Shown here piece by piece: positions 52,622 to 63,774 of a stretch of 64,000 bases of DNA (its first letter is position 1; every line of letters starts with the position of its first letter). The translations under genes were made by a program, and so were the position numbers. The stretch spans positions 558,001 through 622,000 of the forward strand of contig NZ_JAGIOI010000001.1 in the NCBI RefSeq assembly GCF_017876675.1, in the 5' to 3' direction. This stretch comes from Arthrobacter stackebrandtii. GTDB lineage: Bacteria > Actinomycetota > Actinomycetes > Actinomycetales > Micrococcaceae. The notes below the pieces were generated by a model, which searched no databases, was not told the DNA's origin, and saw nothing but the letters and a program-made list of their open reading frames with translations.

Positions 52622-53854
52622 TTACTCCCCGATGGCACCGATGGGAACAATCTTGCCGTTCTCCACCTTGTAGCCGTAGACCGTGGGGGCCGCCAGCTCG
52701 CCCTTGTCGTTCCACTTGTAATGCTTGCTCAGACCGTCCTTGTCGTAGGTCTTGACCCATTCGAGCAATGACGCGCGGTCCTGGTTGCCGGCGTCGATGC
52801 CTGCCAGCAGCACGGTGGCTGCGTCGTAGCCTTCAATGGAGTAGGTTCCGGGGTCAATGCCGGCCAGCGCCTTGTAGTCCTTGGCGAAGGTCGGGATCAG
52901 CTCACCGGGAATGCAGGGGCAGGTGAAGAAGGCGTTCTTGGATGCGTCGCCTGCCTGCTTGATGAACTGGTCGTCCTTCAGACCGTCCGGGCCGACAAAC
53001 GTTCCGGTGTAGCCCTTGTTGACCAGCTGCTGGTCGAACGGTGCGCCTTCAGCGTAGTAGCCGGAGTAGAAGACTGCGTCGGCCTTGGAGTTCATGATCT
53101 TGGAGATCGTGGCCGAGAAGTCCTTCTGCCCGGTGGTCACCTTGTCGGTGCCCACGAGTGCGTCTCCCAGTCCGTCAGCGGTGGTCTGGCCCAGGCCGAT
53201 GCCGTACTCGGAGTCATCCTGGACGATGTAGACCTTCTTGGCCTGCAGCTTGTCCACCATGAACTTTGCTGCCGCCGGGCCCTGGACTGCGTCGTTGCCC
53301 AGGCCGCGGAAGAACGTGGTCCAACCGTTTTCGGTCAGGCCCGGGTTTGTGGCTGCCGGGGTGACGTGGACCAGCTTGACCTGTTCAAAGATGTTGCCGG
53401 TGGCCTTGGATTCGCCGGAGAACGGCAGGCCGACAACGCCGATGATCCCTTCTTCCTTGGTGGCCTGGGTGACCGGGCCCGTGGCCTTGTTGGGGTCGCC
53501 TTCCGTGTCAAACTTCTTGAACACGACCTGGCAGTCCGGGTTCGCCGCATTGTGCTCGTTGATGGCGAGCTGCACGCCGTTGAAAATGTTGATGCCGAGC
53601 TGGGCGTTTGGTCCGGTCTGGGCACCCACATAGGCCAGCGTCGTCGTGGCAGGGCACGTGGCCTTGCCGTCACCCGCCGGGAGCACCGCGTTGGGCGGAG
53701 TTTCAATGGAAGTCAGGGCCGGGATGTCGATCGCCGAGGCGCTGCCGCCAGATGTGCTGCCGCCTTCAGGCGCTGCCGTATTCGCACAACCACCCAAGAT
53801 CATCCCCAAGGTCGCGGCCGCAGCCAGCGTGGTCATAACTTTCTTGCGGTACAT
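52622..53854 (-). CDS. livJ: Branched-chain amino acid ABC transporter substrate-binding lipoprotein
   Basis: 410 residues; GGGAG precedes the ATG. Lipoprotein signal MYRKKVMTTLAAAATLGMILGGC followed by a Ser/Gly linker. The periplasmic-binding (Peripla_BP_6) domain shows TLAYVGAQTGPNAQLGINIFNGVQLAINEHN and IIGVVGLPFSGESKA. It also has KVYIVQDDSEYGIGLGQTTADGL. Binds Leu/Ile/Val or related amino acids outside the membrane; exact specificity is not certain. First gene of the liv operon. Confidence 0.92.
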   Translation of the reverse strand: MYRKKVMTTLAAAATLGMILGGCANTAAPEGGSTSGGSASAIDIPALTSIETPPNAVLPAGDGKATCPATTTLAYVGAQTGPNAQLGINIFNGVQLAINEHNAANPDCQVVFKKFDTEGDPNKATGPVTQATKEEGIIGVVGLPFSGESKATGNIFEQVKLVHVTPAATNPGLTENGWTTFFRGLGNDAVQGPAAAKFMVDKLQAKKVYIVQDDSEYGIGLGQTTADGLGDALVGTDKVTTGQKDFSATISKIMNSKADAVFYSGYYAEGAPFDQQLVNKGYTGTFVGPDGLKDDQFIKQAGDASKNAFFTCPCIPGELIPTFAKDYKALAGIDPGTYSIEGYDAATVLLAGIDAGNQDRASLLEWVKTYDKDGLSKHYKWNDKGELAAPTVYGYKVENGKIVPIGAIGE

Positions 53855-54047
53855 GAATCTCCCTTTCGCAGTAAGCCGCCCGACCGCCGGGCGCCGTTAC
53901 CAGGCGTGATCGTCGGCTTTACATGGATTCGACCATACTCCTGAACATGTGACCTGAAGCACATTTCTTGCGTAAAGATCTGGTAACGCCTGTTTTCGTT
54001 GTCCTGCGGAAGGCACGACGGCGTGTTCCCGGCAAGAATCTTGCCCC

Positions 54048-55508
54048 TCACCTTCCGCTGCGCCCCGGGTCCCGTGCCGCTGCCGAGCCGGAGGGCCCCG
54101 CAGCCGCCTCCCGCCGGGCGGCCTCATCGTAACTGCGGGACAGCTGGCGGTATTGGCTCGTGCACAGTGCCGCAAGGGCCAGTGCCACGGAGGCCAGCCC
54201 GGACACGAGGAACACCAGGGCGATCCCCCGGGCATCGCCGTCGCCAAGCAGCCAGCCGAAGTCCCGCCGACCGGAGGGGCCTTCCATGTACGGGATGAGC
54301 CAGAACTGGGCCAGCGGGGCGATGGCAAACGCCGTGACGGGGGCGGCCGCCGATTCAACCGTCATGGCCAGGCCGAACACGCGTCCCTGGGTGCGCGCCG
54401 GCACCACCTGCTGGATGATGGTTTGCTCGGCCGCCTCGACCGCCGGCATGAGGGTCATGAACAGCCAGACGCCGCCGGCGTACAACCACCACCATTCCCG
54501 CAGGGTGAATACCGCGCCAAGGGCTCCCGTGCAGGCGACCAGGAGAAGCATTGTGCGCAGGGGGCGGCGCCCCAGGCCGAACTTTGCCACGAGTCCGCCG
54601 CCAATAATGAAGCCGGTGGCCGTCACGCCCAGGACCAGGCCCCACACCTCCACGGGGAACAATGTCAGGCCGTAGGGGTCCATGAGCGCCATGTAGACCC
54701 CGCCGGTGAGGTTGTTGAAGGTGGTGAACACAATGAGCGCCACCAGTCCCTGCGTTGCCCGGACGGCTGCCACGCCCTGCCGCAGTTCCTTCATGCCGGT
54801 ACTGTCGCCGCTGCGCAGCGCCTTGGGCTCGGGGATGCGGATGGCGAGCAGGTGAGCCGCCACTGCCGCGGAGGCGGCCAGCCCGATGGCCAGTGTGCCG
54901 CCCATGCCCAACAGGCCGACGGACAGCCCGCTGAACACACTCGTGACAAGGAAGGCCAGGCCCTGCACCGAACCGACCAAACCGTTGGCCCTGGCCCGGT
55001 CCGCCGACGGAACCAGCAGGGTGACCGTTGTGGAGAGGGCAATGTTGCGAAGCTGCTCAATGACGGCGCCAACCAGCACAATCATGGCAAAGACCCAGAA
55101 CCAAGGCGCGGCAATGGTCAGCAGCAGCTGTTGCGGGACCATGAGGAACATGATCCCGGCCAGGCCAAAGAACACCAGCGTGCCGAAGGCGGAGCCAAGC
55201 ATGACAGCGTGCTTGCGGTAACGGTCGACCAGCACGCCGAAGAACAGCCCAAAAACGGCGACCAGCAGCATGTAGGCGCCGCCGACGAGGCCTGTCGCCA
55301 GCACCGACCGCGTTTCCAGGTACACCCAGAAGGTCAGGGCAAACCACAGGAAACTTGTGGTGACATTGGCAATGGCCGTATTGACCAGCACGTGGAGGAA
55401 AGTGCGGCGGCTCCGTGCCCCGGGAGCCGGGGACGCGCCGTCGTCCGTCTCAAGCGCGGCATCTTGTGTGGCGTCAAGTGCTGCGGAGGGGAGGTCTTCC
55501 TGCGGCAT
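54048..55508 (-). CDS. Major facilitator superfamily transporter (MFS_3-type)
   Basis: 486 residues with about twelve membrane spans between hydrophilic ends. The MFS loop between spans 2 and 3 reads FGVLVDRYRKHAVMLGSAFG. ATGFIIGGGLVAKFGLGRRPLRTM is the equivalent in the second half. EQLRNIALSTTVTLLVPSADRARANGLVG is typical of enterobactin-exporter/macrolide-efflux-like MFS_3 proteins. Probably an exporter; the substrate is unknown. It is monocistronic: the liv binding protein lies 193 bp beyond its stop, and the icd terminator precedes it. Confidence 0.85.
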   Translation of the reverse strand: MPQEDLPSAALDATQDAALETDDGASPAPGARSRRTFLHVLVNTAIANVTTSFLWFALTFWVYLETRSVLATGLVGGAYMLLVAVFGLFFGVLVDRYRKHAVMLGSAFGTLVFFGLAGIMFLMVPQQLLLTIAAPWFWVFAMIVLVGAVIEQLRNIALSTTVTLLVPSADRARANGLVGSVQGLAFLVTSVFSGLSVGLLGMGGTLAIGLAASAAVAAHLLAIRIPEPKALRSGDSTGMKELRQGVAAVRATQGLVALIVFTTFNNLTGGVYMALMDPYGLTLFPVEVWGLVLGVTATGFIIGGGLVAKFGLGRRPLRTMLLLVACTGALGAVFTLREWWWLYAGGVWLFMTLMPAVEAAEQTIIQQVVPARTQGRVFGLAMTVESAAAPVTAFAIAPLAQFWLIPYMEGPSGRRDFGWLLGDGDARGIALVFLVSGLASVALALAALCTSQYRQLSRSYDEAARREAAAGPSGSAAARDPGRSGR

Positions 55509-55586
55509 GGAACAAGCCTAAAACTCCCGGCCCGTCCTGGGAAGGGACGCTCGGGGCCGGGCACCCGCCGTCGGTCCTGGACGCAA

Positions 55587-55652
55587 AAAAGCCGGTGTTC
55601 GCGGTTTCGGACGATGGTATGCCACCGTCCGAAACCGCAAACACCGGCTTCA
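55587..55652 (-). terminator. Strong Rho-independent terminator of icd
   Basis: AAGCCGGTGTT-GCGGTTTCGGACG pairs with its complement across a short loop (about 27 of 30 positions), and read leftward the stem runs straight into TTTTTT. It begins 25 bp after the icd stop. Confidence 0.92.
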
Positions 55653-55677
55653 GTGGGAAGGGGGGCAGCCCCAGTTG

Positions 55678-57921
<2,244 letters not shown>

Positions 57922-58004
57922 TCAGTGGATAACTTCAGAATCTGGTGAGATTACTTTCCCTATACAACTTACCCGAGTCAGCCCGTTTGCTCGCCATCGC
58001 GGCC

Positions 58005-58043
58005 TTAGGTGACACTGTCCTAAGTGAATTTAGCCTTACATAG
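58005..58043. promoter_or_regulatory. Two adjacent IdeR/DtxR-like boxes between icd and ferritin
   Basis: Box 1, TTAGGTGACACTGTCCTAA (58005-58023), has intact outer half-sites and matches 14 of 19 consensus positions. Box 2, TGAATTTAGCCTTACATAG (58025-58043), matches 14 of 19 with its core best. The 20-bp phasing puts both on one DNA face-pair. The arms AGCCCGTTTG (57980-57989) and CAAACGGGCT (58050-58059) are perfect complements flanking both boxes. Confidence 0.55.
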
Positions 58044-58079
58044 CATGCACAAACGGGCTTTTGGCAATAGCGTGAAGGC

Positions 58080-58583
58080 ATGGAACTCAAAGGAAAACTC
58101 GCAGACGCATTCAACGAACAAATCACGCTGGAAATCCAAGCCTCGGTGGTGTATCGCCAGCTGGCCATTGAAATGGATGTCCAGGACCTCCCCGGAATCT
58201 CCGGCTGGTTCCTGGCCCAGTCCGCCGAGGAGCTGGTGCACGCACAGAAGTTCACCGATCACATGACGGACCGCAGCGCAGCCCCGAAGATTGGCAACCT
58301 GACTGCCCCGGACGTCACCATCAACAGCGTTCTGGAGGCCTTCCAGGCCTCCCTGGCCCACGAGCAGAAGGTCTCCGAATCCATCCGGAACCTCTACCGC
58401 CTCGCCCAGGCCGAGGGCGACATCGATTCCATCCCCCTGCTGAACTGGTTCATCGAGGAGCAGTTGGAGGAGGAAGCTTCGGTTGGCGAGATCATTGGCC
58501 GTGTACGGCTGATCGGCGCCGACGGCAACGGACTGCTGCGCCTGGATGCCGAGCTCGGCGCCCGCAAGGCAGGCGGCGAGTAG
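58080..58583 (+). CDS. ftn: Ferritin
   Basis: 167-residue non-haem ferritin. Ferroxidase ligands are visible in FNEQITLEIQASVVYRQLAIEM (Glu, Tyr), SAEELVHAQKFTDHM (ExxH) and NWFIEEQLEEEASV. Four-helix bundle plus a short C-terminal helix (LRLDAELGARKAG). It stores iron as ferric mineral in a 24-subunit shell. No haem-binding bacterioferritin methionine is obvious. Its leader carries the tandem iron-box candidates, fitting iron-dependent activation as known for mycobacterial bfrB. Confidence 0.95.
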   Translation: MELKGKLADAFNEQITLEIQASVVYRQLAIEMDVQDLPGISGWFLAQSAEELVHAQKFTDHMTDRSAAPKIGNLTAPDVTINSVLEAFQASLAHEQKVSESIRNLYRLAQAEGDIDSIPLLNWFIEEQLEEEASVGEIIGRVRLIGADGNGLLRLDAELGARKAGGE

Positions 58584-58602
58584 CCGCACACCCCCACCCC
58601 TG

Positions 58603-58726
58603 CAGACGCGGCATCACATAATGCTGTTAAACCCATTACGCTCCCTCACTTGGTGAGGGAGCGTAATGGGTTTAACCACAGAATAATGATGCCGCGTCTG
58701 TGTGGGGTGATGCCGCGTCTGTGTGG
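58603..58726. repeat. Compound palindrome with 24-bp perfect stem and 21-bp tandem repeat
   Basis: Inner stem: 58626-58649 is the exact complement of 58653-58676 (starts GTTAAACCCATTACG), loop of three bases. Outer arms CAGACGCGGCATCA (58603-58616) and TGATGCCGCGTCTG (58687-58700) are also exact complements. The right outer arm is then repeated: TGATGCCGCGTCTGTGTGG at 58687 and again at 58708. It starts 20 bp after ferritin and ends at the stop of a convergent small gene. Confidence 0.85.
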
Positions 58727-58915
58727 TCAGCGCGATCCGGTGGGCGGTATTGCCTCGCCCCGCGGATGCGGCACCACTTCCGGCGGGGTTTCCACGCCGC
58801 CGGCGCCCGACTTGCTGAAACGGCCCACCAACAGCAGCACACCCAGCACCGCCACCACCAGCACAAACACCCCGGCCACCACGTAAACCCACGCCGTTCC
58901 CAACACGTCCACCAC
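58727..58915 (-). CDS. Small single-span membrane protein, function unknown
   Basis: 62 residues: one long hydrophobic segment (YVVAGVFVLVVAVLGVLLLVG, about residues 11-31), then a Pro/Gly/Glu-rich tail (SGAGGVETPPEVVPHPRGE). No family recognised. The reading has a GTG start option at its 5' end and typical codon use, but its length makes it tentative. It lies between a compound palindrome and a tandem-repeat array, both noncoding. Confidence 0.5.
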   Translation of the reverse strand: MVDVLGTAWVYVVAGVFVLVVAVLGVLLLVGRFSKSGAGGVETPPEVVPHPRGEAIPPTGSR

Positions 58916-59026
58916 TCCCCTCGCCAGCCATTGTTATGTGGTGCCGACTATGCCACACGGCCGATGCCGGATTCATGCACGGGCATCCCGCAGGCAGAGT
59001 TCGGTCCGTACGGCCGGCGTCCTGGG

Positions 59027-59104
59027 TGGTGCCGCGTTGGGAGAAAACGGGGATTATCTGGTGCAGCGTTGGCCAAAAAAGGGGCTTATCTGATGCCGCG
59101 TTGC
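59027..59104. repeat. Tandem array with 32-bp period, about 2.4 units
   Basis: Units start at 59027, 59059 and 59091 (TGGTGCCGCGTTGG, TGGTGCAGCGTTGG, TGATGCCGCGTTGC). Units 1 and 2 match at 26 of 32 positions, with the conserved block GGGGxTTATC between. The starting word TGATGCCGCGT also occurs in the tandem repeat at 58687. The rest of the 58916-59173 gap is non-coding. Confidence 0.8.
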
Positions 59105-59111
59105 TTAATGG

Positions 59112-59159
59112 ACGACGGCGGGAGGCGCCTTTCGCTTGAAAGGTGCCTCCCGCCGTTGT
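59112..59159 (-). terminator. Terminator-like inverted repeat after purH, ACGACGGCGG family
   Basis: Arms 59112-59133 and 59138-59159 pair at 20 of 22 positions with the four-base loop GCTT. It follows purH and the small peptide ORF in their direction of transcription and is the clearest two-armed copy of the family. No long T-run is present. Confidence 0.75.
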
Positions 59160-59173
59160 GCTTTGGGGAAATG

Positions 59174-59284
59174 CTACCGCCTGCGCATCGCAACCACGAT
59201 GCCTGCAAGCAGGGTGAGGAACGCCAGCGTGCCGGCCCCGATGATCAGGGTGGCGGCAACGCCGGGCTCCAACAGCCACGCCAT
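59174..59284 (-). CDS. 36-residue single-span peptide ORF after purH
   Basis: The ATG lies one base after the purH stop (TAACATG), giving MAWLLEPGVAATLIIGAGTL then AFLTLLAGIVVAMRRR. A single membrane span with a positively charged C-terminus is plausible as a small membrane peptide. It ends 15 bp before the inverted-repeat terminator, so it sits inside the purH transcript. No family recognised; translation would rely on coupling to purH. Confidence 0.45.
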   Translation of the reverse strand: MAWLLEPGVAATLIIGAGTLAFLTLLAGIVVAMRRR

Positions 59285-59285
59285 G

Positions 59286-60953
59286 TTAGTGGAAGAAGTG
59301 GCGGGCGCCGGTGAAGTACATCGTGATGCCGGCTTCGTTGGCTGCCGTGATGACTTCCTCGTCGCGCACGGATCCACCGGGCTGGACCACGGCGCGGACG
59401 CCGGCGTCGAGCAGGATCTGCAGGCCGTCGGCGAACGGGAAGAACGCGTCCGAGGAAGCCACGGCGCCGATGGAACGCTGGGCCGAAACACCGGTTTCGC
59501 CCGAGGCGCCGCCGGCTGCATCGACGTCGGATTCCACCGTGACGCCGAGCGTGTTGGCGCGCTCAACGGCCAGCTTGCAGGAGTCCACGCGGTTGACCTG
59601 GCCCATGCCGATGCCCACTGCGGCGCCATTGTTGGCGAGCAGGATGGCGTTGGACTTGGCGGCGCGGACGGCGGTCCAGGCGAACTTCAGGTCTGCGAGG
59701 GTTGCGGCGTCGGCCGGGGCGCCTGCGGCGAGCGTCCAGTTGGCGGTGTCGTCGCCGTCGGCGTCAACCTTGTCCGAGATCTGCACAAGCATGCCGCCGG
59801 AGACCTGGCGGACTTCGGCCGGGTAGCGGCCGTAGCCCTCGGGCAGGGCGAGCAGGCGGATGTTCTTCTTCTTGGAGAGGATCTCGACGGCTTCAGGCTC
59901 GAAGTCCGGGGCGATGACAACCTCGGTGAAGATGCCGGCCACGGTGCGGGCCATGCCTGCGGTGACGGTGCGGTTGGCTGCGATGACGCCGCCGAATGCG
60001 GAGAGGGGGTCGCAGGCATGGGCCTTCGCGTGCGCGTCGGCGATGGGGTCGGCGGCGTCCGGGGAGGCCACGGCCACGCCGCACGGGTTGGCGTGCTTGA
60101 TGACGGCCACGGCAGGCTCGTCGAAGTCGAAGGCTGCGCGGAGGGCGGCGTCGGCGTCAACGAAGTTGTTGTAGCTCATGGCCTTGCCGTGGAGCTGGTC
60201 TGCCTGGGCGATGCCGGAGGGTGCGCCCTTGTCCACGTACAGTGCGGCCTGCTGGTGCGGGTTCTCGCCGTAGCGCAGCACCTCGGAGCGTTCCAGCGAG
60301 TAGCCGGCGTAAGCGGGCCAGTCGATCACGCCGTCGCCGTCTTCGTCGAGGAACTGGGCTGAGGTCCAGGCCGCCACGGCGTTGTCGTAGGCGGCGGTGT
60401 GGGAGAAGGCTGCGGCGGCGAGGCGCTGGCGGGCGGCGAGCGTGAAGCCGCCTTCCTTCGCGGCTGCGATGACGGTGCCGTACTTGGCCGGGTCAACTAC
60501 CACGGCAACGGAGGGGTGGTTCTTCGCGGCGGCGCGGACCATGGAGGGGCCGCCGATGTCGATCTGCTCAACAACTGCGTCCTGGCCGGCACCGGAATTC
60601 ACCGTGTCCACGAACGGGTAGAGGTTGACCACCACGAGGTCGAAGGGCTCAATGTTCATGTCTGCCAGCTGCTGGACGTGGTCGGGCAGGCGGCGGTCGG
60701 CCAGGATGCCGGCGTGGATCAGCGGGTGCAGGGTCTTGACGCGGCCGTCGAGGCATTCCTGAAAGCCGGTCACCTCGGAAACCTCGGTTACGGGAACACC
60801 GGCAGCGGCGATGCGGGAGGCGGTGGAACCGGTGGAGACAATGGCGACACCGGCGGCGTGCAGGCCCTGGGCCAGCTCCTCCAGCCCGGTCTTGTCGTAG
60901 ACCGAGATCAAAGCCCGGCGGATGGGAACACGGTTAAGAGGAACGCTGGTCAC
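59286..60953 (-). CDS. purH: Bifunctional AICAR formyltransferase/IMP cyclohydrolase
   Basis: 555 residues from a GTG with GGAG seven bases upstream. N-terminal MGS-like IMP cyclohydrolase domain: [51 protein letters not shown]-terminal formyltransferase: [42 protein letters not shown] and [10 protein letters not shown]. It performs the last two steps of IMP synthesis, using 10-formyl-THF. The AICAR it consumes (ZMP) is the ligand of the ZTP riboswitch upstream of glyA in this same window. Confidence 0.97.
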   Translation of the reverse strand: MTSVPLNRVPIRRALISVYDKTGLEELAQGLHAAGVAIVSTGSTASRIAAAGVPVTEVSEVTGFQECLDGRVKTLHPLIHAGILADRRLPDHVQQLADMNIEPFDLVVVNLYPFVDTVNSGAGQDAVVEQIDIGGPSMVRAAAKNHPSVAVVVDPAKYGTVIAAAKEGGFTLAARQRLAAAAFSHTAAYDNAVAAWTSAQFLDEDGDGVIDWPAYAGYSLERSEVLRYGENPHQQAALYVDKGAPSGIAQADQLHGKAMSYNNFVDADAALRAAFDFDEPAVAVIKHANPCGVAVASPDAADPIADAHAKAHACDPLSAFGGVIAANRTVTAGMARTVAGIFTEVVIAPDFEPEAVEILSKKKNIRLLALPEGYGRYPAEVRQVSGGMLVQISDKVDADGDDTANWTLAAGAPADAATLADLKFAWTAVRAAKSNAILLANNGAAVGIGMGQVNRVDSCKLAVERANTLGVTVESDVDAAGGASGETGVSAQRSIGAVASSDAFFPFADGLQILLDAGVRAVVQPGGSVRDEEVITAANEAGITMYFTGARHFFH

Positions 60954-61031
60954 AGAAAATCTCCATAGGGGTGGCTTGAGGGTGGTGACACATCAAGTTT
61001 AGGCCACGCCGGCACCGGTAGGATCTCAATC

Positions 61032-62588
61032 ATGAGCACCCGTGAGATGCGCCACGCGCCAACCGCAGAAAACCATCCCGACGCCCTCAAACCCGCGGAC
61101 CTGGCCCGCCTCATCAACTCGGTCATCCTGCCCGGTTTTGTTGGCACAACCGTGCCACAGTGGTTGGCGTCGGCCCTTCGAAACGGGTTGGCCGGCGTCG
61201 TCTTTTTTGGCCACAACATCGACCCGGACTCGCCGGCGCAGGTGGCCGCGCTCTCGGCAGCCATCCGTGCGGAAAACCCGGACGCCGTCATCGGTGTGGA
61301 CGAGGAAGGCGGCAACGTCACCCGGCTGCAGACCCGCGACGGCTCCACCGTTCCGGGTGCGGCCGTGCTGGGCGCGCTCAATGACCTGGCGACCACCGAG
61401 GCCGCCGGCCGCGCCATTGGCCGGCTGTGCCGGGACGCCGGCATCAACCTGGCCATCGCGCCGGTTGCGGACGTCAACACCAACCCGCTCAACCCGGTCA
61501 TCGGCGTGCGGGCGTTCGGCGCGGACACGGAGCTGGTCAGCGCGCACACCGCCGCCGCCGTCAAGGGCATCCAGGCCCTGCGCGTCGCCGCCTGCGCCAA
61601 GCACTTCCCCGGCCACGGCGACACCATGGCCGACTCCCACATGGACGCCGCCCGCGTGGATTTGACCATGGCCGAGATGGCCGCGAACCACCTGCCGCCG
61701 TTCCGCGCCGCAGTGGCCGCCGGCACCGCCGCCGTCATGAGCGCGCACATCATCATCCCCGAGCTCGGCGAGGCTCCGGCCACCCTGATCCCGGCCGCGA
61801 GCGCGCTGCTGCGCGAGATGGACTTCGACGGCGTGCTCATCACCGATGCCCTGGACATGGCTGCCGTGCGCGCCACCGTCGGTCCCGGCGAGGGCGGCGT
61901 GCTGGCGCTGCTGGCCGGCAACGACCTCCTCTGCGTGGGCAACCCGCTCAATGCCTACACCACGGGCCGCGACGACGAGGCCTGCTACACCGAGGTCTAC
62001 GACGCCCTGCACGCCGCCGCGGTCTCCGGCCGCCTGCCGCTGGAGGTGCTGCGGCGCGCCGCCGCCCGGGTGCAGGCCCTCGCCGAGTGGTCTGCCGGCC
62101 CCGTGTCCGCTGATGCTGCGGAGGAAAAGTTCGACGGCGCGGGCTGGGTTTCGGTGGCTGCCCGCGCCGCCCGCATTGACTCGCTTGGTGCGCGCCCTGT
62201 GCTCTCCGGGGCAGGACGCGTCACCCTGGTGGATGCCCGCGCCGAGCCCAACATGGCGGCCGGTCCCACCGCGAACTTCCTTGCCACCGCACTGGGGCGC
62301 TACGCCGTAACGGAGGTGGCTGCGGCCGAGATCTCCGGCGTCGAGCTCGAGGTCGCCCTCATGCAGTCTGCCGGCGTCGGCGAGTCCGTGGTGCTGGTCC
62401 TTGTTGATTCACTGGGCTCGGCCGGGCAGCAGGAAACCATGGAAATGGTGTTCAGCACCGTGCCCCAGGCCGTCTGCGTCAACGCGGGGCTGGCACCGAG
62501 GCAATCCACCCCGTACTCCGCCATCCACACGCACGGCTTCAGCCGGGTCACGGCCGAAGCCGTGGTGAGGATCCTCGAAACCCCCTGA
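61032..62588 (+). CDS. Glycoside hydrolase family 3 protein (beta-N-acetylhexosaminidase, NagZ-like)
   Basis: 518 residues. GH3 landmarks: VIGVDEEGGNVTRL, then the NagZ-type catalytic loop AKHFPGHGDTMADSH with the His/Asp acid-base dyad specific for N-acetylglucosaminidases. The nucleophile region FDGVLITDALDM is present. No signal peptide, so probably cytoplasmic. The C-terminal 150 residues are an extra domain. Followed by murQ, it fits peptidoglycan recycling: release of GlcNAc from GlcNAc-MurNAc products. It is divergent from purH, with the starts 79 bp apart. Confidence 0.9.
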   Translation: MSTREMRHAPTAENHPDALKPADLARLINSVILPGFVGTTVPQWLASALRNGLAGVVFFGHNIDPDSPAQVAALSAAIRAENPDAVIGVDEEGGNVTRLQTRDGSTVPGAAVLGALNDLATTEAAGRAIGRLCRDAGINLAIAPVADVNTNPLNPVIGVRAFGADTELVSAHTAAAVKGIQALRVAACAKHFPGHGDTMADSHMDAARVDLTMAEMAANHLPPFRAAVAAGTAAVMSAHIIIPELGEAPATLIPAASALLREMDFDGVLITDALDMAAVRATVGPGEGGVLALLAGNDLLCVGNPLNAYTTGRDDEACYTEVYDALHAAAVSGRLPLEVLRRAAARVQALAEWSAGPVSADAAEEKFDGAGWVSVAARAARIDSLGARPVLSGAGRVTLVDARAEPNMAAGPTANFLATALGRYAVTEVAAAEISGVELEVALMQSAGVGESVVLVLVDSLGSAGQQETMEMVFSTVPQAVCVNAGLAPRQSTPYSAIHTHGFSRVTAEAVVRILETP

Positions 62589-62747
62589 CGCCGGGATGAG
62601 CAATAAATGGCGCCTCTTCTTCGTTGAGGGGCGTCGTTATCCCACACCTCAACGGCAGAAAGGGGGATGATGGTGTGGGAGAGAATGTTGCAAGGCACGT
62701 ACCACCACAAACTCGCACCCAGAAGCTGCAAAGGAAACCCCGCCACC

Positions 62748-63707
62748 GTGAGCACCCCCGAGACCACTGTTGACGCCGTCCGCACCCAGATCGGCGCCCT
62801 CGTCACCGAGGCTTCCAACCCCAACTACCCGGACCTGGCCGCCCTGTCCACACAGGAACTGGTCACGGCCATGAACGGCGAGGACGCCCTCGTCCCTGCC
62901 GCAATCGCCGGGGCGCAGCACACCATTGCGGCCATCATCGACGAGATCGCCGCCCGCATGTCCCGCGGCGGCCGCCTCATCTACGTCGGCGCCGGCACCC
63001 CGGGCCGCATGGGCATCCTGGACGCCAGCGAATGCCCGCCCACGTTCGGCACCGACCCTTCCCTGGTGGTGGGCGTCATTGCCGGCGGGCAGGCGGCCGT
63101 TGACCAGGCCGTGGAGAACGCCGAGGACTCCGAGGAGGCCGGCGCCGCCGACATGGCCGCACTGGCCATCGGCCCCAACGACTCCGTGGTGGGCATTGCA
63201 GCCTCCGGCCGCACCCCCTACGTGATCGCCGCCGTCAAGGCCGCCCGGGCCGCCGGCGCCTACGCCGTGGGCTTTGCCTGCAACAACAACTCTCCCCTGG
63301 GCGCCGCCGCCGACACCGCCCTGGAAATTGAGCTGGGTCCCGAATTCCTCTCCGGCTCCACGCGGCTGAAGTCCGGCACCTGCCAAAAACTGGTCCTAAA
63401 CATGATCAGCACCATCACCATGGTCCGGCTCGGCAAGACCTACAAGAACGTCATGGTTGACCTGCGTGCCACCAACGCCAAGCTCCACGCCCGCAGCGAG
63501 CGCACCCTCATGCGCGTCACGGGCGCCGACGCCGCCACGGCGAAGGCCGCCCTCACCGCCGCCGGCGGCCACGTCAAATCCGCCATCCTGTCGATCCTGA
63601 CCGGCCTGGACGCCGCAGCGGCCGCCGAGCTGCTTGAGCAAAACGGCGGCTTCCTGCAGGCCGCGATCGACGCCGGATCCCCTGGCACCGCAGGCGGAAA
63701 CAGCTAG
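62748..63707 (+). CDS. murQ: N-acetylmuramic acid 6-phosphate etherase
   Basis: Cleaves the lactyl ether of MurNAc-6-P to GlcNAc-6-P and D-lactate. The GTG start gives 319 residues (AAGGAAA upstream); ATG 62670 with AAAGGGGG is an alternative adding 26 residues not in the family. SIS-domain signature: GGRLIYVGAGTPGRMGILDASECPPTF containing the catalytic Glu; GTP replaces the usual GTS. SGSTRLKSGTCQKLVLNMIST and MVDLRATNAKLHARSERT are also typical. The leader holds a short GCGCCTC...GAGGGGCG hairpin (about 62610). Confidence 0.93.
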   Translation: MSTPETTVDAVRTQIGALVTEASNPNYPDLAALSTQELVTAMNGEDALVPAAIAGAQHTIAAIIDEIAARMSRGGRLIYVGAGTPGRMGILDASECPPTFGTDPSLVVGVIAGGQAAVDQAVENAEDSEEAGAADMAALAIGPNDSVVGIAASGRTPYVIAAVKAARAAGAYAVGFACNNNSPLGAAADTALEIELGPEFLSGSTRLKSGTCQKLVLNMISTITMVRLGKTYKNVMVDLRATNAKLHARSERTLMRVTGADAATAKAALTAAGGHVKSAILSILTGLDAAAAAELLEQNGGFLQAAIDAGSPGTAGGNS

Positions 63708-63774
63708 CCCCTCCCACCCCACCAACAGACAAGACCAAATCCCACTCCATCAAGCACGACGGCGGTTCCCACCC

